64,000 bases of DNA from Palsa-506 sp963836355. GTDB lineage: Bacteria > Actinomycetota > Actinomycetes > Streptosporangiales > Streptosporangiaceae. Location of the stretch: assembly GCA_963836355.1 (NCBI GenBank), contig CAWIJO010000028.1, forward strand, positions 128,125 through 192,124. Reading direction: 5' to 3'. Of the stretch, positions 15,079 through 23,198 are shown one piece after another. The position numbers were made by a program, and so were the translations under genes. The notes under the pieces are model-generated. The model was not told where the DNA came from and made no database searches. It saw nothing but the letters and a program-made list of their open reading frames with translations. Every line of letters starts with the position of its first letter. Within the stretch, counting starts at the first letter, position 1.

Positions 15079-18000
15079 GTCAGAGCGGACGGCGACAGCT
15101 TGTTCCATGCCGACCTGCACATCCACTCCAGGTTCTCCCGGGCCTGCAGTGGAGACTGCGACATAGAGCACCTCGCGTGGTGGGCACTGCGCAAGGGCAT
15201 CACCGTTGTGGGTACCGGTGATTTTACCCACCCTGCCTGGGCTGAAGAGCTGAGGGAAAAGCTAATTCCCGCCGAGCCGGGCCTTTTCCAGCTGCGCCCG
15301 CAGATCGCGGACCGGGTACGACGCATCTCGCCGCCGAGCTGCCATCAGCAGGTCCGCTTCATGTTGTCGGCCGAGATCTCCACGATCTACCGGGGTGGCG
15401 ATCAGACCAGGAAGGTTCATCATCTTCTGTACGCGCCGACGTTCGAGGCGGCTGACCGCATCACTGCCGCGCTATCGAGGATCGGGAATCTAGCATCGGA
15501 CGGCAGGCCGATCCTCGGGCTCGACTCGCGTCATCTGCTCGAGATCACGCTGGACGGCGGTCCTGGCTGCTATCTCGTTCCCGCGCACGTTTGGACACCG
15601 TGGTTCGCGGTGCTCGGTTCCAAATCAGGCTTCGATTCAATCGCGGACTGCTACGCCGATCTGGCCGGAGAAGTCTTCGCCATCGAGACCGGGCTCTCCT
15701 CGGATCCGCCGATGAACTGGATGTGCTCCGCGCTCGATGCCTATCGGCTGATGAGCAACTCGGACGCGCATTCTCCGCCGATGCTCGGCCGCGAGGCGAC
15801 CACGTTCGGTACCGGCCTTGATTACTTCGCGATGTCCGGCGCGCTGCGCACCGGCGACGGGCTGATTGGCACCGTCGAGTTCTATCCGGAGGAGGGCAAG
15901 TATCACCTAGACGGCCACCGGAAGTGCGGCGTGCGCTTCGAGCCCGCGCAGACCAGGGCCAGCGGCGGGAGCTGCCCGGAGTGCGGGAAGCAGGTGACTG
16001 TTGGCGTGCTGCACAGGGTCGCGGAGCTTGCTGACCGGCCGGCCGGCTATCTGCCGCCGGACGCGGCCCGATTCACCAATCTGGTGCAGCTGCCGCAGGT
16101 TGTCGGCGAAATCCTGGCAACCGGCGCGAAGAGCAAGAAAGTGGGCACGGAGGTTAGCCGGCTCGTTGCCGTTTTCGGTCCTGAACTCGGCATCCTCAGT
16201 GACATCCCGCTGAGCGATCTCAGCCAGGTCGGCGGCAGCGTGCTGGCCGAGGCGATCGCCCGACTGCGCCGCGGCGAGGTACGGCGGGAAGCCGGGTATG
16301 ACGGCGAATACGGCGTGGTGAGACTGTTCGGTCCAGGCGAACTCGATCAGTCCGCGGCGCTATTCGAAGTGACGCGACCAGCGGCCGGCGCGCTGCCTGC
16401 ACCGCAGCTCGGCCAGCAGCCAGCCGCGAGATCCCGGCCGGGCGAGCGGCTGCCGAATGGCTGCACCCCATCTGCTGGCCTGGATCCCGATCAGCGCGCG
16501 GCGATGCTTGCCGACGGGCCGCTGATGATCATCGCAGGGCCAGGCACCGGCAAGACCCGGACGCTGGCGCAGCGGATCGGGCACCAGATCGCCGAACGCG
16601 GCGTGGCTCCGGAGTCGTGCCTGGCGATCACCTTCACCCGGCGGGCAGCACGCGAGCTGCGCGAGCGGCTAGCTGCGCTGGCCCGGCCGCAGGCCGGGGT
16701 TGCCCGGCAGGCCGCGGTTACCCGGCAAGCCCGGCAGGCTGTCGTCACCACATTCCACGGTCTCGGCCTGATGATCCTGCGGGATCACCACGAACAGGCT
16801 GGGCTGGCCGGCGGCTTCCAGATCGCGGATGATGCCACCCGGCTCGGCGTCGCGGCAGAGCTGGCCGGGTCCCAGCGGGACGGCAGGCGGCTGCTGGCCG
16901 CCGCGGCCGACCCGGCGCAGCGGGAGCTGCTCGTCAAGGCGCTGCTTGCCCGCAACCTGGTCGACCTCGACGGCCTCATCGAGCTGCCCGTCGCGATGGC
17001 GCGCGATGATCCCGCGCTCACCAGCCGACTGCGCGGCCGCTGGCCGCTGATCAGCGTGGACGAATACCAGGACATCGATGCCGCGCAGTACGACCTGCTG
17101 CGGCTGCTGGCGGGCGACGGCCGCGGCCTTACCGTCATCGGCGATCCGGACCAGGCCATCTACGGCTTCCGCGGCGCGGACGTAGGCTTCTTCCTTCGTT
17201 TCAGCACCGACTTCGCTGGCGTCACTACCCGACAGCTGACCAGAAGCTACCGGGCGAGTCGCGTGATTGTCACCGCCGCCATGCAGGCGATAGCCCCGGC
17301 GACGCTGGTGCCCGACCGCCGCCTCGAAGCCGTGCACCCGGATGGCGCCCCAGTCCTCTTCCACGAGGCGGCCGACCAGAACGCCGAGGCGGCCTGGATC
17401 GCCGCGGCGATCGACCGGCTGCTTGGCGGATCGTCTTTCCACTCGCTGGACAGCGGCCGCTCGGACGGTTCTGGCCAGGACGGAATTGACCTTTCAGAGG
17501 TGGCTGTCCTGTACCGGACGGATGCGCAGGCCGGTCCGCTCGGCCGGGCACTGGGGCGCGCCGGGTTGCCATTCCAGAAGATCTCGCATGACCTGCTGGA
17601 GCGCCGGGCGGGCGTGGCTGAGATCGTCAGGGAGATGCGGCTGGCGAGCGCCGGGGACGCCGGCCGCGGCCGGGGCTACGGCGACGCCGATGGTGACCCG
17701 GACCCCGGCGACTCCGGGCAGCGCAAGTCCTCGGTGGCTGGCCGACTCCGCGCGGCAGTACGCAGGCTGGCGGCCACCGGCACCGGTGGCACCGGCCCGG
17801 GCCGGCCTGACCGCGGCGGCCCGGCCATCGATGTCCGGTCGGCTGGCCAGATCCTGCTCCCGCTGGCCCAAAGATGCGGCAGCGACCTGGGCCTGTTCCT
17901 GACCGAGATAGCCCTGGGCGCGGTCGCGGACGCCCCGGATCCGCGGGCGCGCGCCGTCACGATGGCGACCTTGCACGCCGCCAAGGGCCTGGAATTCGGC

Positions 18001-18288
18001 GCCGTCTTCGTGGCCGGCTGCGAGCAGGGCCTGCTCCCGCTCTGGGTACCCGGCGCTGCCCCGGCCGCGGGGCCGGACCTGGCCGAAGAGCGACGGCTGC
18101 TGTTCGTCGGCATGACCAGGGCGCGAACCCGGCTATTCCTGAGCTGCGCCGCCCGGCGCACGAGGCATGGCGCGGTGGCGGTCGCTGGCCCGTCGCCGTT
18201 CCTGGCCGCGATCGATCCGGCACTGCTCGATCGCCTGTCGCCACCCCGGCCACGCCCGCCCGCAGGCCGGCAACTCCGGCTGCTCTGA
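15055..18288 (+). CDS. Endonuclease Q-UvrD helicase fusion protein
   Basis: About 1077 residues with two complete modules. The first (about 15-420) is endonuclease Q-like: PHP metal motifs DLHIHSRFS, GTGDFTH, EIS, KVHHLLYAP, PAHVWTPWF, ETGLSSDPPMNW and SNSDAHSP, then the FYPEEGKYHLDGHRKC / CPEC zinc ribbon (Cys about 290-309) and GVLHRVAELADRP. EndoQ nicks DNA 5' of deaminated bases and abasic sites. The second (about 475-1070) is a UvrD/PcrA SF1A helicase: Walker A GPGTGKT (about 494), DEYQD (about 668), GDPDQAIYGFRGA, TLHAAKGLEF and VGMTRARTRL. The frame is open back to a TTG at 14923, but a 14-bp repeat crosses that stretch and GTG 15055 is preferred; TTG 15100 is also possible. The biochemical role is inferred from the domains. 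Confidence 0.88.
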   Translation: MRILQRGSVRADGDSLFHADLHIHSRFSRACSGDCDIEHLAWWALRKGITVVGTGDFTHPAWAEELREKLIPAEPGLFQLRPQIADRVRRISPPSCHQQVRFMLSAEISTIYRGGDQTRKVHHLLYAPTFEAADRITAALSRIGNLASDGRPILGLDSRHLLEITLDGGPGCYLVPAHVWTPWFAVLGSKSGFDSIADCYADLAGEVFAIETGLSSDPPMNWMCSALDAYRLMSNSDAHSPPMLGREATTFGTGLDYFAMSGALRTGDGLIGTVEFYPEEGKYHLDGHRKCGVRFEPAQTRASGGSCPECGKQVTVGVLHRVAELADRPAGYLPPDAARFTNLVQLPQVVGEILATGAKSKKVGTEVSRLVAVFGPELGILSDIPLSDLSQVGGSVLAEAIARLRRGEVRREAGYDGEYGVVRLFGPGELDQSAALFEVTRPAAGALPAPQLGQQPAARSRPGERLPNGCTPSAGLDPDQRAAMLADGPLMIIAGPGTGKTRTLAQRIGHQIAERGVAPESCLAITFTRRAARELRERLAALARPQAGVARQAAVTRQARQAVVTTFHGLGLMILRDHHEQAGLAGGFQIADDATRLGVAAELAGSQRDGRRLLAAAADPAQRELLVKALLARNLVDLDGLIELPVAMARDDPALTSRLRGRWPLISVDEYQDIDAAQYDLLRLLAGDGRGLTVIGDPDQAIYGFRGADVGFFLRFSTDFAGVTTRQLTRSYRASRVIVTAAMQAIAPATLVPDRRLEAVHPDGAPVLFHEAADQNAEAAWIAAAIDRLLGGSSFHSLDSGRSDGSGQDGIDLSEVAVLYRTDAQAGPLGRALGRAGLPFQKISHDLLERRAGVAEIVREMRLASAGDAGRGRGYGDADGDPDPGDSGQRKSSVAGRLRAAVRRLAATGTGGTGPGRPDRGGPAIDVRSAGQILLPLAQRCGSDLGLFLTEIALGAVADAPDPRARAVTMATLHAAKGLEFGAVFVAGCEQGLLPLWVPGAAPAAGPDLAEERRLLFVGMTRARTRLFLSCAARRTRHGAVAVAGPSPFLAAIDPALLDRLSPPRPRPPAGRQLRLL

Positions 18289-18654
18289 ACGGCGGCGGCC
18301 CGGAGCTCCCCGGAGCAATTCGCCCGCGACACAACACGGTGTTACGAAGCAATTACGTAGTGACGCAGGACCATCGGGGAACGGCCTGGGCCGCCAAATC
18401 ACGCGCAAATCACGGATGCCGGGAAGACGCCGGAACGCACGCTGTGGCCTGCGCAGACTTGGCTTTCCCTGAATACGGCTTGCGGGCGGTGGAGTATAGC
18501 AGCACGGCCGTTACCACTACCGAGGTAAAACCTGCAACAACCGGCACTGGCGACAAAGTCTAAAACTTCTGTCGTTCTGGTTGGCGGCGGCTCTTCCTTC
18601 GATTAGTCTCCAACGCTGTTACCCCGCTGTCAGCCGCCCCTCGGGGCGGCTGAC
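18289..18654. other. Intergenic region upstream of the riboswitch
   Basis: Non-coding as far as I can see. It contains a candidate promoter (18581-18609) and a 12-bp inverted repeat GTCAGCCGCCCC / GGGGCGGCTGAC (18629-18654), which could form the upstream stem of the leader or an attenuating hairpin. Confidence 0.5.
18581..18609 (+). promoter_or_regulatory. Candidate promoter of the riboswitch-NlpC/P60 transcript
   Basis: TTGGCG at 18581-18586 and TAGTCT (TAnnnT) at 18604-18609 with a 17-base spacer, located just upstream of the structured leader. The fit is reasonable for an actinobacterial housekeeping sigma factor. Confidence 0.4.
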
Positions 18655-18812
18655 ACGACCCGCCGAGTTCCTGGCCCGCGACCAGCGGTCCAGGGAGCCG
18701 GGGACCCAGATTTCCCCGGGGTGAATCGGCGGGCCGTGCCCGCTCCGCGGTCGCGGCCTGCCGTAGGGCTGCTCCGGCCCGAACCCGTCAGCTAACCCGG
18801 TAGGCGGCCTAG
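18655..18812 (+). ncRNA. c-di-AMP (ydaO/yuaA) riboswitch
   Basis: The leader contains the conserved blocks of this class: ccgccgag at the 5' side, agccggggac, ccccggggtgaatcgg (18714-18729), cgtagggct (18762-18770) and the hallmark gaacccgtcagctaacccgg followed by taggcgg (18781-18807), which can close the P1 stem with the 5' ccgcc. It ends about 12 bases before a GGAGAGGAG ribosome site, so it may also mask translation. In actinobacteria these elements control cell-wall hydrolases and Rpf proteins and turn expression off when c-di-AMP binds. The adjacent wall hydrolase gene and disA in the same window fit this. Confidence 0.88.
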
Positions 18813-18827
18813 GAGAGGAGACTCCAC

Positions 18828-19925
18828 GTGGAGCGCTTGCCCACCGGCAGGCAGGTCGAAGGTCACTCACGGGGGAATCGCGCCCGTGCCAGCTCTTACC
18901 GGACAGTCCGGATAGGCAGGTCACGCCGGGCAGGTATATCGCACCGGGCATGGGGCCGCGTTGCCATGCTGGCCGGGGCGGCAACGCTGGCAAGCTTCGC
19001 GCTGCCGGCCGTTTCCGCCAGCGCGGCACCACTCACCAAGCCGACCAGCCTGAAGGCGCTGCTGGCCAAGGCCACCAAGCTGGCCAACCAGATCGACAGC
19101 CTGAGCGAGCAGTACGACGGGCTCAAGATCCAGCTCACCGAGGCGAAGACCGAGGCCAGGATCGCCAGGGAGGCAGCCAGGCGAGATGCCAGGCAGCTCA
19201 GTGCCGGTCAGGTCGCAGTCGGCCAGATCGCCGCTCAGGGCTACATGAATGGCAGCTTCAACCCGGCCCTGCAACTACTGCAGAGCAGCGACCCGCAGGC
19301 ATTCGTCAACCGGGCATCGATCATGCTCCAGATCCAGCAAGAGAACGGCGACAAGGTCACCGGCCTGGCTTCGGCCGAGGCCGCCGCCGAGCGGGCCCGG
19401 CTGACCGCGCAGCAGGAAGCCGCCAAGGCCGCCGTGCTCGCGGCCCAGATGAACACCAAGGTGCACGCGATCCAGCGCCGTGAGAACGTGCTGAACAGCG
19501 CGGCATTCGCTCGCGCGATGGATGTCTTCAAGCAGACCGGCAAGTATCCCAACGTCAAGATCCCAGATGGCAACTCGGTCGGCCTGCAGGCACTCCGGTG
19601 GGCGCTGACGAAGCGCGGCGACCCTTATGTCTGGGGCGGCAGCGGGCCGGACGTATTCGACTGCTCCGGGCTCGTGATGTGGGCCTATGCCCAGGTCGGG
19701 ATCAGCCTGCCGCACTTCACCGGCAACCAGTGGAATTCGGGCGTGCATGTCTCGCGGAGCCAGCTGGAGCCGGGAGACCTGGTGTTCTTCTTCCCTGATA
19801 TCAGCCACGTCGGACTGTACGTCGGCGACGGGCTCATGCTGGACGCGCCGCAGACCGGGGAAGTCGTGCAGATCCAGCCGGTCTTCTGGAGCGGCTATGT
19901 CGGGGCAGTTCGGATCGTCGCCTGA
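18828..19925 (+). CDS. NlpC/P60 (C40) peptidoglycan endopeptidase
   Basis: The 365-residue protein has a long N-terminus with a signal-type hydrophobic segment (about 45-66, ending ASAAP), a coiled-coil region (about 75-215) and a C-terminal NlpC/P60 domain (about 245-365) with the catalytic Cys in FDCSGLVMWAY (about 279) and the His in DISHVGLYVGDG (about 326). It should cut D-iGlu-diaminopimelate peptide links in exported peptidoglycan, like RipA/Rip-type enzymes, with the coiled coil autoinhibiting. GTG start at 18828 follows GGAGAGGAG. It is controlled by the c-di-AMP riboswitch directly upstream. Confidence 0.92.
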   Translation: MERLPTGRQVEGHSRGNRARASSYRTVRIGRSRRAGISHRAWGRVAMLAGAATLASFALPAVSASAAPLTKPTSLKALLAKATKLANQIDSLSEQYDGLKIQLTEAKTEARIAREAARRDARQLSAGQVAVGQIAAQGYMNGSFNPALQLLQSSDPQAFVNRASIMLQIQQENGDKVTGLASAEAAAERARLTAQQEAAKAAVLAAQMNTKVHAIQRRENVLNSAAFARAMDVFKQTGKYPNVKIPDGNSVGLQALRWALTKRGDPYVWGGSGPDVFDCSGLVMWAYAQVGISLPHFTGNQWNSGVHVSRSQLEPGDLVFFFPDISHVGLYVGDGLMLDAPQTGEVVQIQPVFWSGYVGAVRIVA

Positions 19926-19939
19926 CCCAGGCCGCTGGC

Positions 19940-19980
19940 CGGCTGGGTTTTACTCCGGTCGGCTGGGTTTTTACTCCGGC
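19940..19980. repeat. 20/21-bp duplication at the lysS 3' end
   Basis: cggctgggttttactccggt (19940-19959) is repeated with one extra t at 19960-19980. The second copy contains the TAA stop of lysS (19971-19973). A gene-end duplication of the same kind occurs at 9264-9311. Confidence 0.9.
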
Positions 19981-21488
19981 CGGACGAGCGGGAACAAGAT
20001 CGTCTCCCGGACACTCGCGCCGGTGAGCATGATGAGCAGCCGGTCGGTCCCCATCCCCATCCCGCCGGTCGGCGGCATGCCGTACTCGAGCGCCCGCAGG
20101 AAATCCTCGTCCAACTGCATAGCCTCGGCGTCGCCGCCGGCCGCGAGCAGGGACTGCGCGGTGAAGCGAGCCCGCTGCTCTGCCGGGTCGACGAGTTCCG
20201 AATAGGCAGTCCCGATCTCCGTTCCGAACGCCACCAGGTCCCATTTCTCCGCGAGCCGCCGATCATCGCGGTGTGCCCTGGTGAGCGGGGCCACCTCGAC
20301 CGGGAAGTCCCGGTAGAACGTCGGGAGCACGGTCCGGCGCTCGACTAGGTGCTCGTACATCTCCAGCAGCACCTGGCCCCGGTTCCAGCCGGCCTCCAGG
20401 TGAATATCCGCCTTGGTGGCCAGCATGCGCAGCCGTTCCTCGCCGGTGTCCGGCGTGACATCCTCGCCGACCGCCTCGGACACGGCCCCGTGCACCGTCT
20501 TGTGCTGCCACTCGCCGCCGATGTCATGCTCGGAGCCATCGGGCCTGCGCAGCACCGTGCCGCCGAGCGCGTCCCGCGCCGCTGCCTGGATCAGCTCCCT
20601 GGTAAGCGTCGCCATCGAGTTGTAATCGCCGTAGGCCTCGTACAGCTCGAGCATGGTGAACTCGGGATTGTGCGTACCGTCCGCGCCCTCGTTCCGGAAG
20701 ATCCTGCCGATCTCGTAGACCTTCTCGATGCCGCCGACGACAAGCCGCTTGAGGTAGAGCTCAAGCGCGATGCGCAGGTACAGATCCATGTCGTAGGCGT
20801 TGATGTGGGTGACGAACGGCCGGGCGTTCGCGCCGCCATGCAGCACCTGCAGTACCGGCGTCTCCGCCTCGAGGAAGCCGCGCCGGTGCAGTTCCTCGCG
20901 CAGCGACCTGGTGACGACGCCGCGCAGCTCGGCCATCCGGCGCGCTTCCGGGTTGACGATCAGGTCCAGATAGCGCTGCCGTACCCGCGAGCCGGGGTCC
21001 GCCAGGCCGGCGTGCTTGTCCGGCAGCGGCCGAAGCGCCTTGGCGGTGATCGCGAACGAGTCAGCAAGCACCGAGAGCTCACCGCGGCGGGACGAAATTA
21101 CCTCGCCGGTCACCCCGACGTGGTCACCGAGATCCACGTCCCGCTTCCAGGCGGCAAGCGCTTCCCCGCCAACCCGGTCCAGCGAGATCATCACCTGTAG
21201 CTCGCCGGTGGCGTCGCGGACGGTGGCGAAGCACAGCTTGCCGCTAGTGCGGTAGAGCATTACCCGGCCGGCGATGCCGGCCTGCTCGCCGGTGGCCGTG
21301 TCCGGCGCCAGGCCGCCGAACCGCTCCCGCAGCTCGGCGATGGCCGCGGTGCGCGGGAAGCCGACCGGGTAGGGGTCACCGCCGGCCGCGCGGATCGCGT
21401 CGAGCTTCGCCAGCCGGACCCGCATCTGCTCGGGCAGGTCACTGGTCCGCTCGGGCGGCCCGCCAGGGCCGGCCTGGTCCGCTGTCAT
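19971..21488 (-). CDS. lysS: Lysyl-tRNA synthetase, class II
   Basis: The 505-residue protein has an OB-fold anticodon-binding domain (about 60-165: GRVMLYRTSGKLCFATVRD) and a class II catalytic domain with motif 1 (RQRYLDLIVNPEARR), motif 2 (IGRIFRNEGADGTHNPEFTMLE, about 270-292, in two halves) and motif 3 (EYGMPPTGGMGMGTDRL, about 470-486). It charges tRNA-Lys. Length and motifs are standard. It is the last gene of the minus-strand panC-coaX-lysS run and faces the convergent NlpC/P60 gene. Confidence 0.96.
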   Translation of the reverse strand: MTADQAGPGGPPERTSDLPEQMRVRLAKLDAIRAAGGDPYPVGFPRTAAIAELRERFGGLAPDTATGEQAGIAGRVMLYRTSGKLCFATVRDATGELQVMISLDRVGGEALAAWKRDVDLGDHVGVTGEVISSRRGELSVLADSFAITAKALRPLPDKHAGLADPGSRVRQRYLDLIVNPEARRMAELRGVVTRSLREELHRRGFLEAETPVLQVLHGGANARPFVTHINAYDMDLYLRIALELYLKRLVVGGIEKVYEIGRIFRNEGADGTHNPEFTMLELYEAYGDYNSMATLTRELIQAAARDALGGTVLRRPDGSEHDIGGEWQHKTVHGAVSEAVGEDVTPDTGEERLRMLATKADIHLEAGWNRGQVLLEMYEHLVERRTVLPTFYRDFPVEVAPLTRAHRDDRRLAEKWDLVAFGTEIGTAYSELVDPAEQRARFTAQSLLAAGGDAEAMQLDEDFLRALEYGMPPTGGMGMGTDRLLIMLTGASVRETILFPLVRPE

Positions 21489-21501
21489 CTGCCCGAGATT
21501 A

Positions 21502-22293
21502 CTAGCCGTCCGCGGTGTTGCGCGCGAACGTCAGCCGGAGGCCGATCAGCGTCAGCCACGGCTCGTAGGCGTCGATCAGCCCGACCTCGTCGATGACAAG
21601 GGGCGCCAGGCCTCCGGTGGCGATGACAGTGACCGAATCAGGATCGCCGGGGGCGAGTTCCCTTGCCATCCGCCCTGCGATGCCCCCGACCTGCCCGGCG
21701 AAGCCGAAGATGATCCCGGACTGCAGCGCCTCGACCGTGTTCCTGCCGATGACCCGATTCGGGCGGGTCAGCTCCACCTTGAGCAGCTGCGCCGCCCGCC
21801 GGGAGAGCGCGTCAACCGAGATCTCGATGCCTGGCGCGAGCGCGCCGCCGACGAATTCACCGCGCTCGCTCACCGCGTCGAAGTTGGTCGACGTACCGAA
21901 GTCGACGACCACGGCGGGCCCGCCGTACAGATGCGCCGCGGCAGCGGCATTCATGATCCGATCACTGCCGACTTCCTTGGGATTGTCCATCCGCACCGGC
22001 ACGCCGGTCTTCACGCCGGGCTCCACGATGACGGCTGGGAGGTCGGCGTAGTAGCGGCGGAACATCTCCCGCATCTCATGCAGAACAGACGGCACGGTGG
22101 AGCACAGCGCGATGCCGGTCACCTCTGGCTGCTTGGCCAGGGTGCTCTGCGCGAGCAGTCCCTGCAGGATGACCGCCAGCTCGTCCGCGGTCCGGTCCGG
22201 GACGGTGGCGATGCGCCAGTGTTCGGCTACCTCGTCGCCGTCGAAGACGCCGAGCACGGTGTTGGTGTTGCCCACGTCGATCGTCAGCAGCAC
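21502..22293 (-). CDS. coaX: Type III pantothenate kinase
   Basis: A 263-residue CoaX with the N-terminal phosphate loop MLLTIDVGNTNT, the GSDRIMNAAAA motif (about 110-120), VVVDFGTSTNFDAV and PGIEISVDALSRRAAQL. It phosphorylates pantothenate in the first committed step of CoA synthesis. GTG start at 22293, overlapping the panC stop by 10 bases. It belongs with panC in one transcription unit. In many relatives panD lies between them; here it does not. Confidence 0.95.
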   Translation of the reverse strand: MLLTIDVGNTNTVLGVFDGDEVAEHWRIATVPDRTADELAVILQGLLAQSTLAKQPEVTGIALCSTVPSVLHEMREMFRRYYADLPAVIVEPGVKTGVPVRMDNPKEVGSDRIMNAAAAAHLYGGPAVVVDFGTSTNFDAVSERGEFVGGALAPGIEISVDALSRRAAQLLKVELTRPNRVIGRNTVEALQSGIIFGFAGQVGGIAGRMARELAPGDPDSVTVIATGGLAPLVIDEVGLIDAYEPWLTLIGLRLTFARNTADG

Positions 22294-23198
22294 GGTGGGC
22301 TCCCCTCAGCTTCGCCGGCCCGGCTGGGCGCGCTCGGGCCGCCGACCAGCAGCGGCACGTTGTCGATCAGCCTGGTGGATCCGGCCGTGCCGGCCACCAG
22401 CAGGATGGCCGGGCCCTGGTAGCCGTCGGCTGCCTCGCCGAACGTGACCGGATCGACCAGCGCCAGGTAGTCGGGCTGCAACGGCGGATCGGCGGCGGCG
22501 GCGCTGTCGAGCACGGCTTGCGCGGCGGCCAGTACGTCGGCCCGGCCGCCCGGCGCACGCGCCCGGCCTGCCGCCAGGGCGCGCGACAGCGCCAGCGCCG
22601 TTGCCCGCTCTGGGCTGGAGAGGTAGGCGTTCCGGCTGGACACGGCCAGGCCGCTGGCCTCCCGGACGGTGGGCTCGGCCACGATCTCCACCCCAAGGTC
22701 CAGATCGGCGGTCATCCGCCGGACCAGGGCAAGCTGCTGCGCGTCCTTCTCGCCGAACACTGCCATGTCGGGCTGGACCAGCTGGAATAGCTTGAGCACC
22801 ACGGTCAGCACGCCGCCGAAGAACCCCGGCCGGGAGCGTCCCTCAAGCAGCCGGCCCATCGGCCCAGGATCGACGGTGACCGTTGGCTCGGCCGGGTACA
22901 TCTGCCCGCGATCCGGTGCGAAGACGACCGCTGCGCCCTCTTCCGCGCAGACGGCCACATCCCGGTCCAGGGCCCGCGGATAGCGGCCCAAGTCCTCGGC
23001 TGGCCCGAACTGCAGCGGGTTGACGAAAACGGACACCACGACGGCCCCGGCCGGCCGCGATATCTGCCTGGCCCGGCGAAGCAGCGCCCGGTGGCCGTCG
23101 TGCAGTGCGCCCATGGTCGGCACGAGCACCACCGGCCCGGCCAGGCCGCCGCGCGCAGCCGCGAGCCCGGCCCGTGTCCTGGCCAGGACGGGGATCAT
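22284..23198 (-). CDS. panC: Pantothenate synthetase
   Basis: The 304-residue protein has the PanC motifs VPTMGALHDGHRALLRRAR (about 27-45, HIGH-like ATP site), VSVFVNPLQFGPAEDLGRYPR and FFGGVLTVVLKLFQLVQPDMAVFGEKDAQQ (in part, about 120-150). It joins pantoate and beta-alanine with ATP. It overlaps the DUF2520 gene by an ATGA and the coaX start by 10 bases, so the three are translationally linked. Confidence 0.94.
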   Translation of the reverse strand: MIPVLARTRAGLAAARGGLAGPVVLVPTMGALHDGHRALLRRARQISRPAGAVVVSVFVNPLQFGPAEDLGRYPRALDRDVAVCAEEGAAVVFAPDRGQMYPAEPTVTVDPGPMGRLLEGRSRPGFFGGVLTVVLKLFQLVQPDMAVFGEKDAQQLALVRRMTADLDLGVEIVAEPTVREASGLAVSSRNAYLSSPERATALALSRALAAGRARAPGGRADVLAAAQAVLDSAAAADPPLQPDYLALVDPVTFGEAADGYQGPAILLVAGTAGSTRLIDNVPLLVGGPSAPSRAGEAEGSPPCC

